From Mesonia sp. HuA40 (GTDB lineage: Bacteria; Bacteroidota; Bacteroidia; Flavobacteriales; Flavobacteriaceae): a stretch of DNA of 64,000 nt. Shown in pieces: positions 26,351-34,353 of the stretch (the stretch's first letter is position 1; the number at the start of each line of letters is the position of its first letter). The notes below the pieces were generated by a model, which was not told the origin of the DNA, made no database searches, and worked only from the letters and a program-made list of their open reading frames with translations. The stretch lies in assembly GCF_008017835.1 (NCBI RefSeq), contig NZ_VRLT01000011.1, forward strand, positions 18,122 to 82,121, read 5' to 3'. The translations under genes were made by a program, and so were the position numbers.

Positions 26351-26623
26351 CGATTAATTTTAAAAATTCCACTTTGATTTAAACAATTAAAGGGCTCAAT
26401 TTTAAATACCTAATTAAAATTTTCAAAAAAGTAAGATAAATTATTACCACAATTTATGGCTTTAAAGCCGATTATTTTGATTGTAAAAATTTAAATTTTA
26501 CCAATGAGGCCTAATTATACTCTTGTTAATTTTGGTTTTTGATAAATACCGTACAGGAAAGTTATTTAAGAAATGGAGATTTGCACTAGAACTAAATCCG
26601 CGTAAGCTTTATGTTTAGCTTGA
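26351..26623. other. AT-rich intergenic region, 273 bp
   Basis: No open frame of interest and no clear terminator. The only structure I see is a near-palindrome, GTAAAAATTTAAATTTTAC, at about 26484-26502, which may be an operator or simply AT-rich chance. Confidence 0.4.
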
Positions 26624-27283
26624 TTACACAATTGCGCCATCTACCATAGTTAATTTTCTGTCGGCCATATCGGCAAGTTCTCGATTGTGCGTTACAATTA
26701 CAAAAGTTTGTCCAAACTCCTCTCTCAATTTAAAGAACAATTGGTGTAAATTATCAGCCGACTCCGAATCTAAGTTTCCAGAGGGTTCATCGGCCAAAAT
26801 AACAGGAGGGTTGTTGATTAAAGCGCGGGCAACCGCTACCCGCTGTTGTTCGCCTCCGCTCATTGCAGAGGGTTTGTGGTTCGCCCTGTCTTTTAAACCA
26901 AGAAAACTTAATAATTCTAATGCGCGCTTTTCTAGCTGATTTTTAGGGGTTCCTTTTATAAATCCAGGGATACAAACATTTTCTAAAGCGGTGAATTCTG
27001 GTAATAATTGATGAAATTGAAAAATGAAGCCTATATTCTCATTTCTAAAAGCCGCTAACTCTTTTTTACTAAGCTCAAGGATTTTTATTCCGTTTATTAT
27101 TATCGTAGTATCTTCTTTTTTAGCTGGTTTGTCAAGTGTTCCTAAAATTTGCAATAATGTGGTTTTTCCTGCTCCAGAAGCACCTACAATAGATATTATT
27201 TCGCCGGCTTGAACTTGTAAATCTACAGCATTCAATACGTGAAAATCATCATAAAATTTATGTAAATTATGAACTTGTATCAT
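26624..27283 (-). CDS. LolD-like ABC transporter ATP-binding protein
   Basis: 219 residues, a single ABC ATPase domain. Walker A is [15 protein letters not shown] (about 33-47), the signature [15 protein letters not shown] (about 143), and Walker [15 protein letters not shown] (about 162). The sequence is closest in pattern to the LolD/MacB group, which drives lipoprotein release or MacB-type export. No permease gene is adjacent; the FtsX-type permease at 6-7 kb could be a partner but nothing shows it. Confidence 0.88.
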   Translation of the reverse strand: MIQVHNLHKFYDDFHVLNAVDLQVQAGEIISIVGASGAGKTTLLQILGTLDKPAKKEDTTIIINGIKILELSKKELAAFRNENIGFIFQFHQLLPEFTALENVCIPGFIKGTPKNQLEKRALELLSFLGLKDRANHKPSAMSGGEQQRVAVARALINNPPVILADEPSGNLDSESADNLHQLFFKLREEFGQTFVIVTHNRELADMADRKLTMVDGAIV

Positions 27284-27369
27284 GGACTAAATTTAAAAAC
27301 TAATATATTTAGCTAAAATAATTGAATTGTGCTAAACGAGGCACAAACTTAAGGAAAAGCTTTAAAAAT

Positions 27370-27906
27370 ATGACACAAGAGGTTATTACTTTAGCCAACG
27401 GTTGCTTTTGGTGTACAGAGGCGGTTTTTCAACGATTAAAGGGAGTTGAGAAGGTGGTTTCGGGTTTTAGTGGAGGTAAGATAAAAAATCCGCCTTACCG
27501 CGAAGTGGTGCAGGGTAGAACTGGACACGCCGAGGCTATTCAGCTTTATTTTGATCCCACAATTTTAAGCCTTAAAGATGTTTTAGCCGTATTCTTTAGC
27601 ACCCATGATCCTACTACCCTAAATCGACAAGGTAATGATGTGGGTACACAATACCGTAGTGCTATTTTTTATCATTCATCTGAACAAAAAGAAATAGCCC
27701 AGCAATATATTAAGTATTTAGACAAGCAGGTTTTTGAGGGTAAAATTGTTACAGAGGTGACGCCTTTTTCTGGTTTTTATCCTGCAGAAGAAGAACATTA
27801 TAATTTTTACAATCGTTTTCCAAATCAGCCGTATTGCCAATATATCATTGATCCAAAAATAAAAGTTTTAAGAAATCAATTTGCTCATCTTTTAAAGGAT
27901 AATTAA
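27370..27906 (+). CDS. msrA: peptide methionine sulfoxide reductase A
   Basis: 178 residues from the ATG at 27370 (TQEVITLANGCFWCTEAVF). The catalytic Cys lies in GCFWC. The other family marks are GHAEAIQLYFDP, STHDPTTLNRQGNDVGTQYRSAIFY and AEEEHYNFY. MsrA repairs oxidised methionine with thioredoxin. It has no signal peptide, so it acts in the cytoplasm. An upstream TTG at 27322 would add 16 poorly conserved residues. Confidence 0.93.
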   Translation: MTQEVITLANGCFWCTEAVFQRLKGVEKVVSGFSGGKIKNPPYREVVQGRTGHAEAIQLYFDPTILSLKDVLAVFFSTHDPTTLNRQGNDVGTQYRSAIFYHSSEQKEIAQQYIKYLDKQVFEGKIVTEVTPFSGFYPAEEEHYNFYNRFPNQPYCQYIIDPKIKVLRNQFAHLLKDN

Positions 27907-27935
27907 ACTGGTATAGTTTTTGAATTTTTCCAATT

Positions 27936-28229
27936 ATGATAGATCAAAAAAATAAAAAAAAGCTACTAATAAAAAGTTTGCTTTTTGACGGAATCGGAAT
28001 GTTAAGTATGCTTATACCGGGTATTGGCCCTTTTTTGGATATTGTATGGGCGCCAGTTGCTGCTAAAAAAATGACCGAGATGTATCCCGGAACAAAAGGT
28101 AAATGGGCAGCTGCCATAGTTTTTTTAGAGGAGATTTTACCATATACAGATGTACTGCCAACTTTTACTTTAATGTGGTGTTACCAGTACTTATGGTTAT
28201 CTCGTTCAAAGCCGATAGAAGTAAAATAA
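27936..28229 (+). CDS. small membrane protein of unknown function
   Basis: 97 residues. A basic start (MIDQKNKKKLLIKS) is followed by a hydrophobic, Gly/Pro-rich segment (GIGMLSMLIPGIGPFLDIVWAPVAA) and a second one near the end (LPTFTLMWCYQYLWL). I do not recognise a family. It lies 29 bp after msrA and probably shares its transcript. Confidence 0.6.
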   Translation: MIDQKNKKKLLIKSLLFDGIGMLSMLIPGIGPFLDIVWAPVAAKKMTEMYPGTKGKWAAAIVFLEEILPYTDVLPTFTLMWCYQYLWLSRSKPIEVK

Positions 28230-28258
28230 AAAAAGCCACCTCAATTGGTGGCTTTCTA
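28230..28258 (-). terminator. terminator between convergent genes
   Basis: AAAGCCACC (28232-28240) and GGTGGCTTT (28247-28255) form a 9-bp stem. Read leftwards it ends in a long T run, so it chiefly serves the acidic-protein gene ending at 28273; it may also stop msrA transcripts. Confidence 0.8.
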
Positions 28259-28272
28259 TTTATGTAGAATAA

Positions 28273-28608
28273 TTATTCTTCTTCATCATCATCAGAAAAC
28301 TCTTCTTTCAACTCAGCATCGTCAATTACTTTTTTGTTATTACTGTCTAGCTCTACAATAGGCTCGTCAAAATCTTCATCTTCATAGTCATCCTCCTCAA
28401 AATTGGCCATGGTATTTTCTAGACGTGTGCTAACTTTAACCAAATAGATGGCATCCTCGGTTTTTACCTCTACTGCCTCTACGGTTTCATTTTTAGCATT
28501 TTTAAAGGTAATAATGTGTTTATCATCATACCCGTCTGGGTACTTGTTTACCAGGAGAGTCAGTATTTCTGGTGTTAATTTCTTATAATCGACAATGACC
28601 CTTTTCAT
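28273..28608 (-). CDS. small acidic protein of unknown function
   Basis: 111 residues. The first 70 form a compact domain (MKRVIVDYKKLTPEILTLLV, then KYPDGYDDKHIITFKNAKNETVEAVEV). The last 40 are strongly acidic (FEEDDYEDEDFDEP and EEFSDDDEEE). Homologues in flavobacteria are sometimes named DNA primase, but no primase motif is present. The acidic tail could mimic nucleic acid or bind basic proteins; that is a guess. Confidence 0.7.
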   Translation of the reverse strand: MKRVIVDYKKLTPEILTLLVNKYPDGYDDKHIITFKNAKNETVEAVEVKTEDAIYLVKVSTRLENTMANFEEDDYEDEDFDEPIVELDSNNKKVIDDAELKEEFSDDDEEE

Positions 28609-28682
28609 ATTTCTTAAGCATTTATTTTAGTTCACAATGATAAAAAAAACATGTATATTATTATAAAACAATTGGATTATTT

Positions 28683-29054
28683 TTATTTTATTTCTGTCTC
28701 GATTATTCGAGCTTCATGGGTACAATTTTCAACTTTAATTCTTAATTCTTTATGCTCAATTTCGGCTTCAATTACATAGAGTTTGCAAGAATCTAAACTG
28801 GTATTACTCGCTCCAAAATCTACATTTCCAATTTGAAAAACTTTTCGCATATCGGCTGTGTCTATCTGTGCAGCTCTAAGCTGTTCTATAGTCTCTGCTT
28901 TATACACCAAGTTTTTTTGTCGAATATTTTTAAGCACTCTATCATTGGGTGAATAGTCGCAGGAGGTTCGCTTACCACTAAAAAAGAAAATAAGAATGAT
29001 GATGCCAAAAAACAGTCCGACAGAATAATAGGCGAAACGGGTAATTAATTTCAT
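28683..29054 (-). CDS. small membrane-anchored protein, DUF4258-like
   Basis: 123 residues. One hydrophobic helix at about 8-27 (YYSVGLFFGIIILIFFFSG) anchors it. The exported part has a DUF4258-like pattern (RVLKNIRQKNLVYKAET, ... IGNVDFGASNTSLDSCKLYVIEA). The function is unknown. The gene follows the alanine-dehydrogenase-like gene with a 2 bp gap, and I recall this pairing in other flavobacteria. Confidence 0.65.
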   Translation of the reverse strand: MKLITRFAYYSVGLFFGIIILIFFFSGKRTSCDYSPNDRVLKNIRQKNLVYKAETIEQLRAAQIDTADMRKVFQIGNVDFGASNTSLDSCKLYVIEAEIEHKELRIKVENCTHEARIIETEIK

Positions 29055-29056
29055 AT

Positions 29057-30253
29057 TTAAAAAATAAGTAAATGTATATCTCTATAAGGTAAATCAAACC
29101 AATTAGCTATAGACCTATTGGTTAAAATTCCGTGGTAAAAATACAAACCATTTTTTAAACCTTTGTCACATCGCAAGGTATTTTCTAGGCCTCCGTTTTC
29201 AGCTATATGCAATAAATATGGGGTGCAAATGTTGCTTAATGCTATAGATGCCGTTCGAGCAAATCTAGACGGGATATTGGGTACTCCATAATGTATAATA
29301 CCGTGTTTTATAAAGGTAGGGTTATCATGACTGGTGATTTCAGAGGTTTCGACACAGCCACCCATATCTATACTCACATCGATAATCACCGATCCGGGTT
29401 TCATTTGCTCGACCATTGTCTGGCTGATGATAATAGGGGCACGATGATTTCCGCGTACTGCGGTGATTACCACATCTGCCCGTTTTAAAGCTTTTAGTAA
29501 ATATTTAGGTTGTAGGGTAGAAGTGGCTAATGGCCGACTTAGTTTATATTGTAGCGCATTGAGCTTGGTAAGAGAATTGTCGAAAAATCGCACATTAGCA
29601 CCTAATCCCAGCGCTGCTTTTCCGGCGAATTCGCCAACTGTACCCGCTCCAATTACCACTACCTCAGCTGGTGGAACGCCATTGATGTTCCCGAATAACA
29701 AACCATTTCCTTTAGGTTTCGAAAGTAGTTCTGATGCAATGAGAACCGCTCCCGTGCCTGCGATTTCACTTAGCGCTTTAACTGCCGGATAAGAATCGTC
29801 TTGATCTTGAATAAACTCAAAAGCCAAAGCTGTAATTTTTTTCTCCTTTAACTTTTCAAAATAACTTTTATTTAAAGTTTTTAGTTGAAGAGCCGATATT
29901 AATGTGCTGTTTTGCTGCATATAACTGAGCTCCTTAAGGCTGGGAGGTTCAACTTTAAGCACGGTTGGACAAGCAAAAATCTTAGCGGTATCTTTTGTTA
30001 TTTCGGCACCTGCTTCAGAATAATCTTGATCGCTAAAATTAGTGTCTGCTCCTGCATTATGCTCAACTAGAACCCGGTGCCCGTGTGCCGTTAATGCCGC
30101 AACCGCATCTGGAGTTAAGCATATTCTTTTTTCTTGATAAGAGGTTTCACGCGGTAGGCCTATAAATAACTTACCTTTCCTTTTTTGAATTTCAAGGGTT
30201 TCTTCTTGCGGAATTAATTCGGAGTGGCTAAAAGGCGTATTGGGCTGACTCAT
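29057..30253 (-). CDS. alanine dehydrogenase/PNT family protein with altered active site
   Basis: 398 residues. The fold is plain: an N-terminal substrate domain with PRETSYQEKRICLTPDAVAAL, the NAD-binding loop VVVIGAGTVGEFAGKAALGLGANV, and IIDVSIDMGGCVETSEIT with the catalytic Asp. The lysine of the usual KVKEP motif reads Glu (LKVEPP, residues 99-104). The catalytic histidine (His96 in M. tuberculosis) corresponds to Gln123 in LISALQLKTL. This makes a true alanine dehydrogenase reaction doubtful. An N-terminal extension of about 28 residues is also unusual. Usual database name: alanine dehydrogenase. Confidence 0.85.
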   Translation of the reverse strand: MSQPNTPFSHSELIPQEETLEIQKRKGKLFIGLPRETSYQEKRICLTPDAVAALTAHGHRVLVEHNAGADTNFSDQDYSEAGAEITKDTAKIFACPTVLKVEPPSLKELSYMQQNSTLISALQLKTLNKSYFEKLKEKKITALAFEFIQDQDDSYPAVKALSEIAGTGAVLIASELLSKPKGNGLLFGNINGVPPAEVVVIGAGTVGEFAGKAALGLGANVRFFDNSLTKLNALQYKLSRPLATSTLQPKYLLKALKRADVVITAVRGNHRAPIIISQTMVEQMKPGSVIIDVSIDMGGCVETSEITSHDNPTFIKHGIIHYGVPNIPSRFARTASIALSNICTPYLLHIAENGGLENTLRCDKGLKNGLYFYHGILTNRSIANWFDLPYRDIHLLIF

Positions 30254-30307
30254 AACAGATTATAGCTTAAGTATTATTAGTTCTAAAGCTAGCAATAATT
30301 ATTAAAA

Positions 30308-30856
30308 CTACCTAAAGAGATCTTTTAATTGTTCCCAAACTGTTTTTTTTTGCATTAGATCCGCTTCAAGCTCATCGAGATTGGTAGGGTTGATGCGCGT
30401 AATTATTCGAGCGCGTATTAGATAAATAAGCGGAATGGTGGCAAGCATTATAGGGAGTACATAAATGAGCTCGGTTTCATCGGTAATTCTTAAATCATCG
30501 TTTAACACGCTTATAAGCTGAAATAAAAACATCCCTGTAGGGATGAGAATTACGTGATACCACCAATGTTTGCAAGTAAGAAACCAAATGACTAAAAGAA
30601 ATAACGGAATAAATTTGGTCATCATGGTCCAAATACTCACATTTACCTTTTCATAATAATTGCTCTCAAAGGTAAAAAGAAAAGTTTCCCAAGTTTTTGA
30701 ATCTGGGAAACTTTCGTATGAGTAAAATATAAAAGGAGTTGCCGCTACTGCTAAGGCAATATAACTACCCGTTAGAAGGGATTTTAATATCTTTCTTTTC
30801 GATTGTTGTGGTTTCGGTTTGTCCTTTAATGTTGTCTTCTGTTGTGTGTTCATCAA
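30308..30856 (-). CDS. multi-pass membrane protein of unknown function
   Basis: 182 residues. The first 25 are basic and polar (KPKPQQSKRKILKS). Hydrophobic segments lie at about 28-45, 80-97, 102-118 and 130-148. No known domain is recognised. The first 92 bases overlap, in another frame, with the 3' part of the lipoprotein gene upstream. No later ATG precedes the first helix, so the overlap appears real unless a GTG or TTG start is used. Confidence 0.65.
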   Translation of the reverse strand: MMNTQQKTTLKDKPKPQQSKRKILKSLLTGSYIALAVAATPFIFYSYESFPDSKTWETFLFTFESNYYEKVNVSIWTMMTKFIPLFLLVIWFLTCKHWWYHVILIPTGMFLFQLISVLNDDLRITDETELIYVLPIMLATIPLIYLIRARIITRINPTNLDELEADLMQKKTVWEQLKDLFR

Positions 30857-30929
30857 TGGCTTGAGGTGTACAAGATGTTGCTAAAAATACTAATGATACT
30901 GCTACGAAGATAAAGTTTTTAATTTTCAT
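30765..30929 (-). CDS. small lipoprotein
   Basis: 54 residues from the Met at 30929. A lipoprotein signal peptide (MKIKNFIFVAVSLVFLATSC) has a clear lipobox, LATSC, at residues 16-20. The mature part is short and polar (about 35 residues, ending KKDIKIPSNG). It should sit in the outer or inner membrane by its lipid anchor; the role is unknown. It overlaps the following membrane-protein gene by 92 bp. A longer frame from 30989 gives a poor N-terminus. Confidence 0.65.
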   Translation of the reverse strand: MKIKNFIFVAVSLVFLATSCTPQAIDEHTTEDNIKGQTETTTIEKKDIKIPSNG

Positions 30930-31071
30930 TTTAATAAGTTTTATTGTGATTTGTTGATACAAATCTATGAAGAAAAAACTTATTTCCACGAATTTTCTTC
31001 GCCGTACCTTTGCAAACTTTTTTTGTAAAAAAAACTGCCTGTCAATGAGTTAACTAGCTTTTATTAATGGT

Positions 31072-31506
31072 TTACTTTACCATATTTAACTGTTTTTTGT
31101 TTAAAATTAGGACTCTAGAAAATTCATTTTTTTTCATAATTTTTATAAGATAATGTTTTTTAGGTAATAAATTGGTGATTTTTTGAGGCCATTCGATAAA
31201 GCACCAAGAATCTTGGTTTAAATATTCTTCGAAACCAATATCATAAGCTTCTTCTTCTTGATTGATACGGTAAAAATCAAAATGAAATATAGGTCCCGAT
31301 GGAGAATGATATTCATTCACCAAAGAAAAAGTTGGGCTAGAAACGCGATCCAGGCTATCTAATGCTTTAACCATAGCTTTGATTAAGGTGGTTTTACCAG
31401 CCCCCATTTCGCCTTCAAATAAAATAGGCAGTGGTTCCTGCTTAATTTTGTCAATCAATTGTTGGGCGATTTGATCTATGCTCTCAAAGGTGTAGGTAAG
31501 ATTCAT
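31072..31506 (-). CDS. tsaE: tRNA threonylcarbamoyladenosine biosynthesis ATPase TsaE
   Basis: 144 residues from the Met at 31506 (MNLTYTFESI); the longer start at 31539 overlaps porX and is not needed. Walker A is FEGEMGAGKTTLIKAM near residue 35, followed by the TsaE signature VSSPTFSLVNEYHS and HFDFYRI, and a late CFIEWPQK. TsaE works with TsaB and TsaD in making t6A on tRNAs that read ANN codons. It lies 10 bp after porX on the same strand. Confidence 0.93.
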   Translation of the reverse strand: MNLTYTFESIDQIAQQLIDKIKQEPLPILFEGEMGAGKTTLIKAMVKALDSLDRVSSPTFSLVNEYHSPSGPIFHFDFYRINQEEEAYDIGFEEYLNQDSWCFIEWPQKITNLLPKKHYLIKIMKKNEFSRVLILNKKQLNMVK

Positions 31507-31516
31507 AATGTTTAAA

Positions 31517-33064
31517 TTATCGGGGTGAAAAAACAGCAAACGGAATAATCATTTCTTCTAAAGATACACCACCGTGCTGGTAGGTGTTTCTGTAATAACT
31601 TACATAATGATTATAATTATTAGGATAAGCGAAAAAATAATCAGACTTGGCAAAAATAAACGAACTACTCATATGTATGCTAGGCAAACCAAATTCTTTC
31701 GGGTTTTTAACCGCGATAACCTCTTTATCTTGGTAAGATAGACTCTTGCCGGTTTTGTAACGCAAATTTAAACTGGTGTTTTTATCTCCAATAACTTTTG
31801 AAGGGTTTTTGGCATTAATGGTTCCATGGTCGGTTGTGATGATGAGCTGGAACTTTTCTTGTTGAGCGCGCTGAATCATTTCTAATAAAGGAGAGTTCTT
31901 GAACCAACTTTCGGTTAAAGAGCGGTACGACTTATCGGTTGAGGCTAACTCTTTTATCACTTCCATTTCTGTCTTGGCGTGCGATAGCATATCTACAAAA
32001 TTGTAAACAACGGCCGTCAAATCATTGTTTTTTAATTGCTTAAAATCTTCAACTAGCTTTTTACCACTTTTTAAACTGGTTATCTTGTGATAGTCCATGA
32101 CAAAGTCTAAGCCTAAACGTTTCATTTGTGCTTGTAAAAAATCTTTTTCATAAAGGTTTTTTCCTCCTTCGTCGGTGTCATTAAGCCACCAATCGGGATG
32201 TAGCTTTTGCATATCGGCTGGCATGAGCCCAGAGAACAAAGCATTTCTAGCATATTGAGTAGCCGTAGGAAGAATACTATAAAAAGAGTCTTCTTGTATT
32301 TTTTTAAAATATTTGTTTATTAGCGGCTCAATACTTTTGAATTGATCGTAGCGCAGGTTGTCTATTACTATGAGCAAGGTGGGTTGTTTTTTGCTTAAAA
32401 TAGGAGCAATTCTCTGTTGAAACAAAGTATGCGATAAGGTTGGTGCATCTTCACCCCTTAGCCAGTTTTTATAGTTCTTATCAATAAACTTAAAAAATTG
32501 ATTGTTGGCCTCAGTTTTTTGAGACTCTAAAATTTCAATCATCCCGCTGTCCTCGATATGTTCTAATTGCAGTTCCCAATACACGAGTTTTTTATATAAA
32601 TCTACCCATTCTTCGTGGGAGTTGATCATATTCATATCCATGGCAATTTTTCTAAACTCTTGCTGGTAGCTGGCTGTGGTTTTTTCAGAAATTAACCTAG
32701 AATGATCTAAAATCTTTTTTAAACTGAGTAAGATTTGGTTAGGATTTACGGGCTTGATTAAGTAGTCGGCAATTTGGGCTCCAATGGCTTCTTCCATTAT
32801 ATACTCCTCTTCACTTTTGGTAATCATAACTACCGGTAAGTTGCTCTTTACCGATTTTATTTCAGATAAAGTCTCTAATCCCGTTATACCAGGCATATTT
32901 TCATCTAAAAGCACTACGTCAAAATTATGAACAGCAACTTCTTCTAAAGCTTCGGCCCCGCTTTGACAGGTAGTGATTTGGTATCCTTTTTTTTCTAAAA
33001 ACAGTATATGAGGTTTTAATAAATCAATTTCATCATCAATCCAAAGTATGCTAATTTTATTCAT
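31517..33064 (-). CDS. porX: PorX: response regulator fused to a PglZ/alkaline phosphatase domain
   Basis: 515 residues from the Met at 33064 (MNKISILWIDDEIDLLKPH). The receiver domain (1-120) has the acidic pair WIDDE, phosphoacceptor Asp in VVLLDENMPG (about residue 52), and the Lys in YLIKPVNPN. A helical linker leads to a PglZ-type alkaline-phosphatase-superfamily domain: LLIVIDNLRYDQF, ATQYARNALFSGLMP, ITTDHGTI and a final HGGVSLEEMIIPF. In Porphyromonas and relatives PorX works with the sensor PorY to control the type IX secretion system. No porY lies next to it. Co-transcribed with tsaE. Confidence 0.9.
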   Translation of the reverse strand: MNKISILWIDDEIDLLKPHILFLEKKGYQITTCQSGAEALEEVAVHNFDVVLLDENMPGITGLETLSEIKSVKSNLPVVMITKSEEEYIMEEAIGAQIADYLIKPVNPNQILLSLKKILDHSRLISEKTTASYQQEFRKIAMDMNMINSHEEWVDLYKKLVYWELQLEHIEDSGMIEILESQKTEANNQFFKFIDKNYKNWLRGEDAPTLSHTLFQQRIAPILSKKQPTLLIVIDNLRYDQFKSIEPLINKYFKKIQEDSFYSILPTATQYARNALFSGLMPADMQKLHPDWWLNDTDEGGKNLYEKDFLQAQMKRLGLDFVMDYHKITSLKSGKKLVEDFKQLKNNDLTAVVYNFVDMLSHAKTEMEVIKELASTDKSYRSLTESWFKNSPLLEMIQRAQQEKFQLIITTDHGTINAKNPSKVIGDKNTSLNLRYKTGKSLSYQDKEVIAVKNPKEFGLPSIHMSSSFIFAKSDYFFAYPNNYNHYVSYYRNTYQHGGVSLEEMIIPFAVFSPR

Positions 33065-33069
33065 ATATG

Positions 33070-33077
33070 TATATTTG
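33070..33077 (+). promoter_or_regulatory. candidate -7 box of the HD-domain gene
   Basis: TATATTTG lies between the divergent starts of porX (33064) and the HD gene (TTG 33099). The upstream element is not a clear TTG. On the other strand TAAGTTTG at 33113-33120 could be the -7 box of porX, so the two promoters would face each other across the gene starts. Confidence 0.5.
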
Positions 33078-33098
33078 CGTTTAATTAAAATCGTTTCC

Positions 33099-34319
33099 TT
33101 GAACAATACAAACAAACTTAAAATATTTAACGACCCAATTTACGGATTTATTACTATTCCAAATGAGGGTATTTATGATATTTTAGAGCATCCGTACTTT
33201 CAACGCTTGCGCAGAATTTCGCAAATGGGTATGTCTTATTTAGTTTATCCAGGTGCACATCACACAAGATTTCATCATGCCTTAGGCTGCATGCATTTAA
33301 TGCGAAAAAGTATAGAAGTGCTTCGTTTTAAGGGTGTTGCCATAAATGAAGAAGAAGAGAAAGCCTTGCTTATTGCTATACTGTTACACGATATAGGTCA
33401 CGGTCCCTTTTCCCATGCTATGGAACATTCAATCGTAGAAAATATTGATCACGAATGGATTTCCTTGCGTTTTATGGAGGCTTTAAATCAAGAATTTAAC
33501 CAAAGTTTAACGCTGGCTATCAAAATTTTCAAAGGTGAATACCATCGTAAGTTTTTTAAACAATTGATTGCAAGTCAACTGGATATTGACCGACTTGATT
33601 ACCTCAAGCGAGATAGCTTTTATACCGGTGTAGCAGAGGGCAACATAAACAGCGAGCGTATTATTAGTATGTTAAATGTAGCCAATGATGAGTTGGTAAT
33701 TGAGCAAAAAGGAATTTATTCGGTAGAAAAATTTTTGGTAGCTCGTAGGCTGATGTACTGGCAGGTTTATTTACACAAAACCAGTTTAGGAGCCGAGCAA
33801 CTGTTAATTCGTGTGCTTAAACGCGCAAAAGAATTGGTGGCTCGTGGCGAAAAATTAAACGCCAGTGAAGCTTTGCATTTTTTCTTGAACCATCAAGTTA
33901 CTACCGCAAGTTTTGATGCCGATGTCTTGAAACGATTTAGTAATTTGGATGATATAGATGTTTTGGCTGCAATGAAATCCTGGAAAGATCACCCTGATTT
34001 TGTCTTGCAAAATCTTTGTAGTATGCTATTGAATAGGGATTTGCTTAAGGTGAAACTGAAGAATAAATCCATTGGAAAAAAGAAATTGGCAGCCAAAAAA
34101 GAGAACCTAATGCAGGAATATGGTATTTCGGCACATGAAGCGGAATACTTTGTTTTTCATGGTAAGGTCAGCAATTTGGCTTATGATAATCACCAAGCCC
34201 CTATAAAGATTATGTATAAAAACCATAAGATAAAAGATGTAACCGAAGCTTCAGATCAACTGAATTTAAAGGCTTTGGCTACTCCGGTTTTAAAATACTA
34301 TATCTGTTATCCAAAATAA
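33099..34319 (+). CDS. HD-domain phosphohydrolase (TTG start)
   Basis: 406 residues from the TTG at 33099, which gives the family's usual opening NKLKIFNDPIYGFITIPNEGIYDILEHPYFQRLRRISQMG. The HD motif is spelled by HHTRFHHALGCMHLM, LLHDIGHGPFSHAME and LDIDRLDYLKRDSF, so all metal ligands are present. This SAMHD1/dGTPase-like type acts on nucleotides in related proteins; the substrate is unknown here. The longer frame from 33048 would overlap the porX start. Confidence 0.85.
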   Translation: MNNTNKLKIFNDPIYGFITIPNEGIYDILEHPYFQRLRRISQMGMSYLVYPGAHHTRFHHALGCMHLMRKSIEVLRFKGVAINEEEEKALLIAILLHDIGHGPFSHAMEHSIVENIDHEWISLRFMEALNQEFNQSLTLAIKIFKGEYHRKFFKQLIASQLDIDRLDYLKRDSFYTGVAEGNINSERIISMLNVANDELVIEQKGIYSVEKFLVARRLMYWQVYLHKTSLGAEQLLIRVLKRAKELVARGEKLNASEALHFFLNHQVTTASFDADVLKRFSNLDDIDVLAAMKSWKDHPDFVLQNLCSMLLNRDLLKVKLKNKSIGKKKLAAKKENLMQEYGISAHEAEYFVFHGKVSNLAYDNHQAPIKIMYKNHKIKDVTEASDQLNLKALATPVLKYYICYPK

Positions 34320-34353
34320 TCAGAAATTAACAATTTTTTATATTTTTGTCAGA

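Noticed and set aside
31004..31011. Plus-strand TACCTTTG as a promoter
   Set aside because: No plus-strand gene follows for 2 kb; likely chance in AT-rich DNA.
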